A model generated the notes under the pieces. That model ran no database searches, was not told where the DNA came from, and was given only the letters and a program-made list of their open reading frames with translations. A DNA stretch of 64,000 nucleotides from Magnaporthiopsis rhizophila (lineage: Eukaryota; Ascomycota; Sordariomycetes; Magnaporthales; Magnaporthaceae): positions 25,109 through 89,108 of the forward strand of contig PYSS01000145.1 in NCBI GenBank assembly GCA_003049465.1. The letters are read 5' to 3'. The first letter of the stretch is position 1. Each line of letters starts with the position of its first letter. Position numbers and translations under genes: made by a program. Below, in pieces: positions 59,182 to 64,000 of the stretch.

Positions 59182-60957
59182 ATGGACACCATATGCAGCA
59201 AAGGTCATGTTGATCCATTCACGGCAACATGGCAACCCTCAATTCCTTTGTTCACGGCGTGCTCTGCCCGCGGGCGCCCGGACTACAAATATGGGCCGGC
59301 GAGGCAGAGACACGAGAAAACGAGGATGGAGGTCAACCCAAGCGGTCAGAACGAAGAGAGACGATCACGAAGAAGAAAATCACACACCTCGAGATCACCA
59401 GAAGCAAACGACTTTGGAAAGATGAGCGGAATCAGCGACCCGTATCTTGGCCAGAACGGCAAGGTGGGACCCGCGGAGCTTCTCGAGGAGAAGCCCGTGG
59501 CGGAGGTGCCGGAGGAACCTCTGCAGAAGCACGAGTTTACCTTCAAGGTTCCTCGCGACTACAAGCAGCCGAACGGCGACCGCCACATTCTCCATGTGGC
59601 GGTCATCCGCGAGAGGAAGGCCGCGAAGGGCAGCAAGCAGCGCCTGTCCGACTTTCAGCCGCTGCCCAGCTTCTGCTACCTATGCGGCGGACCGGGCTCG
59701 CCTCAGGAGGAGGACCGCCACCGGGTCCTGACGAAGCACGCCGTGGACAACGGCTTCCAGATGCTCCTTGTCGACTACCGGGGCACGGGCGGTAGCGAGA
59801 AGCTCGATCTGGCCCGGCTCGCGAACAAGTCGGACAACGAGAAGATGCGGGCGTTCCAGCAGGCGCGCCCGGGCAACATTGTGCGCGACTACGAAGCTGT
59901 TCGTCTGTACCTCGCCCAGAAGGCCCGCAAGGCTAACGTCGACGACAGGCTAATCCTGATGGGCCAGTCCTACGGCGGCTGGATCGCCCTGCTCTACGCG
60001 CAGCGCTACCCGCGCAGCCTGCGCGGCATCATGCTCACGGGCGGCATGCCGCCCATCACGGCATCGCCCGTCAAGGTGTACGAGAAGCTCTTCGAGTCGG
60101 TTGCCAAAGACAACGAGACGTTCTACAACGACGCATCGATCCGCTCCGGCAACAAGGAGGACCCCCGCACCCTCGTGCTGCGCGTCGCCAAGGCGATTCT
60201 CGCCCGTCCCGGTAGCAACCCGCGCGGAAACAACCTGAGCCTGGCGACGTTCGCCAGCCTTGGCCGCTGCCTGGGCCAGCCCGGCGGGGCTGCCCAGGTG
60301 TACACGCTGCTGTTGAAGGCCGACAAGGCGCTCAAGGAGGCGCCCAGCGGAACGCCGAGCGCGGCCTGCGTCGTCGACAGCAAGAACACCGTCTTCGACA
60401 TCGTCGACACCCACACGTTCAACAAGCGCATCATATACGCCTTCGAGCACGAGACGCAGTGCTACGTCAGCAAGAAGGGAGGCAGGTCTCTCTGGAGCGC
60501 CAAACAGGTGCGCGACAGCAGCAAGCACTACAAGTGGGTGTCGGCCAAGTCGGCCGCCGAGCTCGACGAGTTGGCTAAGAAGGGCGAGTTCTTCCTCCTG
60601 GGCGAGGCCTTCATGCCCGAGCACGCCGAGGATTACGCGGACCTCCGCAACCTCGGCGGCGTCGCCTTCGCCGAGAAGCTCGCGGCCCAGGGCCAGACCG
60701 AAGACATGTGGGACGTCCCACTCCTCAAGGCCAACCTGAAGCACATGGACGTCTTCTCCGTCACCTTCCCGACCGACATGTACGTCAACGCCGACCTGGC
60801 CGAAGACGCCACCAAGCAGTTCGGGAATGCGGTCAAGTCCATCACCCTCCACCCCAGCGTCGGCCTGCGCCACAACGCCATCCGCGCCGATCCCGACAAG
60901 CTGCTCGTCATCTTCAAGGACCTCGGATGCACCTACTTCAGCAAGACCGTTCGCTAG
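59182..60957 (+). CDS. Proline-iminopeptidase-like alpha/beta hydrolase (S33 type)
   Basis: A single-exon frame of 591 residues from the ATG at 59182 (context CAACATGG). Family features: CGGPGSP at 168-174, the oxyanion region that is usually HGGPG; DYRGTGGS at 198-205, matching the D(Q)RGTG(R)S motif; and the nucleophile elbow GQSYGGW with Ser263. Candidate acid and base are Asp532 (DMYVNAD) and His564 (GLRHNAIR). Such enzymes remove N-terminal proline from peptides, though fungal homologues may have other substrates. Conserved-looking sequence begins near MSGISDPYLG at residue 81 (59422). The first 80 residues are Arg/Ser-rich and may be an extension, a targeting segment or untranslated, so the true protein may be 511 residues. 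The gene is the last intact one before the AT-rich transposon block. Confidence 0.87.
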   Translation: MDTICSKGHVDPFTATWQPSIPLFTACSARGRPDYKYGPARQRHEKTRMEVNPSGQNEERRSRRRKSHTSRSPEANDFGKMSGISDPYLGQNGKVGPAELLEEKPVAEVPEEPLQKHEFTFKVPRDYKQPNGDRHILHVAVIRERKAAKGSKQRLSDFQPLPSFCYLCGGPGSPQEEDRHRVLTKHAVDNGFQMLLVDYRGTGGSEKLDLARLANKSDNEKMRAFQQARPGNIVRDYEAVRLYLAQKARKANVDDRLILMGQSYGGWIALLYAQRYPRSLRGIMLTGGMPPITASPVKVYEKLFESVAKDNETFYNDASIRSGNKEDPRTLVLRVAKAILARPGSNPRGNNLSLATFASLGRCLGQPGGAAQVYTLLLKADKALKEAPSGTPSAACVVDSKNTVFDIVDTHTFNKRIIYAFEHETQCYVSKKGGRSLWSAKQVRDSSKHYKWVSAKSAAELDELAKKGEFFLLGEAFMPEHAEDYADLRNLGGVAFAEKLAAQGQTEDMWDVPLLKANLKHMDVFSVTFPTDMYVNADLAEDATKQFGNAVKSITLHPSVGLRHNAIRADPDKLLVIFKDLGCTYFSKTVR

Positions 60958-61541
60958 ATGCCCGGCCCTTGAGTCTTTCATCTTGGCCCCTTCCTATTCC
61001 TCTGGCGTTCTGGGCTCATAAAATAACGGCTTACCTTTTTGATTGTTACTTCTTTTACTTTTGTTGTCCTCTTTGGTGGATTTTTGGAACTGGCATGCCC
61101 CTTATGAGCACAATGCCATTACAAATAACCTAATTAGGTATTCCCTTTATATCATAATTTAGGAACGCTCCCGTGACTGTTTAGGATTTTTGGTTGATAG
61201 CGAGGCGTTCGAACCACAAGATGGGGGGCGGAATGGACGGCACTAGTGCTGGGCAAAATGGAATGGGGCTATAAGGAGCAGTCCCATGTGTGCGATATAT
61301 TTGAATAGTGAACAACAAAAAGCCATCCTTTATCCCAGAAATGCCAGTTCAACCTTTTGGCTGCGCTGATGACATCAAATAAATCAGTGCACCCCATATC
61401 GGCCACCCCCCATGACGGCCACCTCAAACGGGCCCACTGACTCAAATCTGGCCACATTTTTAACTTGCCACAAATCTCGCAATTCTGATCCGTTTTTTAT
61501 ATTTTTTATTGCAATCCAATACCTATATACCGGAGAAATAG
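60958..61541. other. 3' flank and transition into AT-rich DNA
   Basis: Composition shifts from GC-rich coding sequence to AT-rich within a few hundred bases. No gene was seen. Short frames here have no recognisable product. Confidence 0.5.
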
Positions 61542-61803
61542 TACACCGAAAAAAATGTCGAACGGGCTATCGAGGCCGTGCAGGCCAAGGTTCTTATCTT
61601 AAGGGCCGCCCAATTTTGGGGCATACCAAGGATTATCCTATACCGGCGTTTAACGGGATCCTTACCCATCCGATAGGCTAAAAAAAATTAACGGATATTT
61701 TCGAAGCAGAAAAAGCGCTTAGCCGATTAAATTTTGTTATAGGCCTTTTTAAAGCTTTTGTTAATATATATAAAAGTGTTACAAACGGTTCTCTGCTTTT
61801 AAG
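61542..61803 (+). pseudogene. Degraded pogo/Fot1-type transposase, N-terminal part
   Basis: One frame reads a helix-turn-helix like the psq domain of pogo-family transposases: VERAIEAVQAKVLILRAAQF, then WGIPRIILYRRLTGSLPIR. It continues past a TAG (61674) into KQKKRLAD, with TAA (61689, 61728) and TAG (61740) stops, then AFLKLLLIYIKVLQTVLCF. This order matches the HTH and the following RL(S)xxQExRLADWIL block of Fot1/Pot2-type elements of fungi. The stops sit where Gln or Trp codons would be expected, consistent with RIP. The element is non-functional. The DDE domain was not recognised downstream. Confidence 0.6.
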
Positions 61804-62020
61804 GTAGGGTACGCTAGGAGAGGTGCTGAGCAGTATGATTTTCATAAGGTTGCTTGTGCTGGGGAACTGAAATAGTAACAAAGGTTTCGATTATTTGCCC
61901 AAAGGGTTGCTTTGGAGCTAATTTAGGTTAATTAATGCCAAAGCCTTAGTTAAAAACTATCTGATACAATAGGAAACTTTTTATTTTTATATATCCGTAA
62001 CCCTTCCGTATTATGTTTTT

Positions 62021-62160
62021 TTGGATTTGTTATTTTATTATAGATCCGCAGATTTTTGGATTTGTTATTTTGTTACAGATCCACAGATTTTTGGATTTGT
62101 TATTTTGCTATAAATCTACAAATTTTTGGATCTGTTGCTTTGCTGCAGATCCATAAATCC
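62021..62160 (+). repeat. Four tandem 35-bp hairpin units
   Basis: Units begin at 62021, 62056, 62091 and 62126, each exactly 35 bp with no indels. Each starts TTGGATYTGTT and carries GATCYR(Y)A about 12 nt later. GGATCTGT and (A/G)CAGATCC form short inverted arms inside a unit. Differences between units are mostly C/T and G/A, as RIP would leave. Confidence 0.85.
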
Positions 62161-62592
62161 TGATTAAATAAATACCTGATTATATAATTTTTTGTACCGT
62201 TTTGGCTTTAATTATTTAGCTTTTGGCTTTTATAATTGCGGGATAAAAGTATTATACTGGGGGTTAGCCTTAGCCCTTTTGTTTTTTGCCAGTTGTGGTT
62301 GTAATATTAGGTTTCCTTTTTTAGGCCAAATTTTTTTAGCCATACCTGCAGCCCCGTTTTTTTATTAATAGCAAGTATTTTTTTTCCTTGCTATTTTTTG
62401 TTCCTTTTTTTTAACAAAATGTTTGATTGGGTGCAAAAATACCGTTTTGCTAAAAAAACCCTTTATTGCAAAAAGCTTTTAGCTGTTATTTTTTTTTGTT
62501 TTTTTGATATGCTTTTCTGTTTTTATTGCGAATTTTTGGATTGTGCTTTATATATAGCCTTTTTTTAGGATTTTTTTCGGTGTATGGAATAT

Positions 62593-62835
62593 TTTTGTAT
62601 TAATCGCTTTGATTGTAATGTTTTAGGCCCCTTGTTTGCCAAATTTCGGAATATTATAATTCAGTATAATAAGTTGGAAACCAAACTGGAAAAAGCGGAA
62701 AAAAAGGTTTTTTGTTTATAATAATAAAAATAAATATAATTGAAAAAAATGATGTGTGCTGTTTGTTGTAAAATTAATAATATTAAGGAATTGGAGCGGG
62801 TTAAGCAGGAAAAGGCTAAAAAGGCGGCCATTTAG
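62593..62835 (+). pseudogene. Possible C-terminal remnant of a transposase
   Basis: A plus-strand frame reads LGPLFAKFRNIIIQYNKLET, then KLEKAEKKV, and after several stops KELERVKQEKAKKAAI before TAG at 62833. The charged helical pattern resembles the C-terminal coiled tail of Fot1/pogo transposases. It may belong to the same element as 61542-61803, but the frame differs and the DDE core was not found between them. Confidence 0.3.
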
Positions 62836-62977
62836 GCCCCTGTTGCTTTTTTAAACCTGCTAATTTCCGATTTTTTTTTTGTTATTTCCAGGCTGGGCTA
62901 ATTATAGGGTTAATTTTGATTTTGATCTGTTGGCCCTGTTTTAATCAGGTAAATTATTTTGGTATTAGCATTTCGAG

Positions 62978-64000
62978 TTAAAATCCAAATTTTGGTATTG
63001 GTATTAATTCTTTTTTAAGGGCCTTTTGCTGGTATTTTTCGAAAGTTTTTAATATATTTTTTAGGTTTGTTTTTTTTTTCCAAATGCTTTTTTTAATTTT
63101 GTACCCTGCCTATTTAACCAAATAATGCTTGGTTTTGTTAATAATATTTTTGTCCAAAATTTTTTTAATTTTGTATTTTTATTTTGGGTCGATTTTTATT
63201 AATTTGTTATTTTTAAACCCTAGTGGTGCTAATTTAAGCAAATTAATATAAAAAACCGGGTGATTTTTTATAATTAGTGGCAGTTAAAATTTATAATTAA
63301 TGTTAGAAATTTTTTTTAAGATTTTGAACGGTTCCAATTTTTTGTGGTTTAGTTTATTATTTGGTTATTTTGTTTTAATATTATATCGAAAAAGATAAAT
63401 GTTATTTTTTTTTTTAAAGGTTGGTTTTTCGATTTTTTTTATTAACCTGTATAAATATATGCTGTTATAATTTTTTTAGTTTTGCCTGGAGGTTTTTGTG
63501 CAGTTTGGTAAATTTTTTCACCTGTATTTTTGTTATTAAAATATATGGATCTGCCCTGGGTTTTTTATATATTATAAATATATACCCGTAATTTGTATAA
63601 AACGGTATGGTTTTTGTGCTTTTATATATTAAACTGTTATATGCAAATTGTGCTATAAAAAATAATTGTACCCAGTTATTTTGTTTATAATTAATAAAAT
63701 AATATAAATATTATTTTATGGTTTGGTTTGTTCGTTTTGTTTATTTATTTGTTTAAGGATAATAAGCTGTAAAAAAAGCATGTTTCGTGCCTAGGTTTAT
63801 TATAAGCTGTTTCCAAAATTTATTATTAAATAATTTGTTTCGGTTTAAAATTATGCGTTTTGGTATTTTATATTTTGCAATTATATTCCGGATAAAAATA
63901 TAAATTAGGTTTATAACCTTTGCATTTTTTTTAAATAGCAGGTATATAGTATATTTGGTAAATTGGTTGATTATTATTATAATATTATTATATTAAATAT
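62978..64000 (-). pseudogene. RIP-inactivated Ty3/gypsy chromovirus, integrase to chromodomain
   Basis: Minus-strand translation gives, in order, an integrase core end (FWKQLIINLGTKHAFFTAYY; TKRTNQTIK; NWVQLFFIAQFAYNSLIYKS), a GPF/Y-like module (EPFKILKKI; NHPVFYINLLKLAPLG) and a chromodomain-like segment (ILDKNIINKTKHYLVK, stop, AGY), then a frame end at 62978-62980. This is the 3' end of a Ty3/gypsy pol of the chromovirus branch. Stops replace Gln and Trp codons. The catalytic Asp before FWKQL reads Asn (63843-63845) and the catalytic Glu of the TER motif reads Lys. All of these are G-to-A or C-to-T changes. Small frame breaks also occur. The element continues beyond the window; no LTR was identified. 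Confidence 0.8.

Noticed and set aside
58119..59213. 364-codon plus-strand frame
   Set aside because: Low-complexity frame overlapping the peptidase start in another frame; no recognisable domain.
59950..60981. 343-codon minus-strand frame
   Set aside because: Antisense shadow of the S33-like peptidase.
1..64000. CRISPR arrays, prokaryotic operons, secondary-metabolite cluster
   Set aside because: No spaced direct repeats, no polycistronic layout, and no PKS, NRPS, terpene synthase or P450 signatures.

Overview
The window looks like a piece of a filamentous ascomycete genome, most likely a Sordariomycete. The evidence is short phase-bearing introns (74-152 nt) with GTANGT donors and CTGAC/CTAAC branch points, fungal-type ATG17 and glycogen-targeting PP1 regulator genes, and a transposon-rich AT tract whose stop codons and catalytic-site changes are C-to-T/G-to-A, as expected from repeat-induced point mutation (RIP). 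The exact species cannot be read from the sequence. The window is unusually gene-poor: about eight convincing protein genes and one tRNA-like gene in 64 kb.

Layout. 0.6-2.4 kb (-): RIO1-type atypical kinase. 3.9-6.3 kb (+): ATG17, divergent from RIO1, with an 835-nt intron. 8.7-10.9 kb (-): a four-exon polytopic membrane protein. 13.05-14.2 kb (+): a three-exon class II aldolase/adducin-like protein. 15.3 kb (+): a tRNA-like gene with a long hairpin insertion in its anticodon arm, followed by a Pol III T-run. 16-17 kb: repeat copies. 18.7-19.8 kb (+): an HSL-type alpha/beta hydrolase whose leader holds a (TA)n run. 19.9-21.4 kb: weak or broken coding signals on both strands. 21.7-22.35 kb (-): a small single-pass secreted/membrane protein. 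22.4-47.0 kb: a roughly 24-kb stretch without a convincing gene but with long poly-A runs, one poly-C run and two sets of Ns. 47.0-49.6 kb (+): a CBM21/RVxF PP1 regulatory subunit with an apparent 5'UTR intron. 49.6-59.2 kb: a second gene-poor stretch. 59.2-60.96 kb (+): a proline-iminopeptidase-like alpha/beta hydrolase. From about 61.1 kb to the end: AT-rich sequence with a degraded pogo/Fot1-type transposase (+), a four-copy 35-bp tandem repeat, and the integrase-chromodomain end of a RIP-inactivated Ty3/gypsy chromovirus (-) that runs off the window.

The genes do not form a pathway or cluster. They are mostly conserved housekeeping functions (ribosome maturation, autophagy, glycogen control, peptide and ester hydrolysis) separated by repeat-rich spacers. 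I did not find a clear new biological system. The most distinctive items are the tRNA-like gene with the hairpin insertion, a five-copy dispersed TATA-bearing repeat, a related intron-like sequence pair at 7.2 and 16.8 kb, and the 35-bp hairpin tandem array in the AT-rich block.
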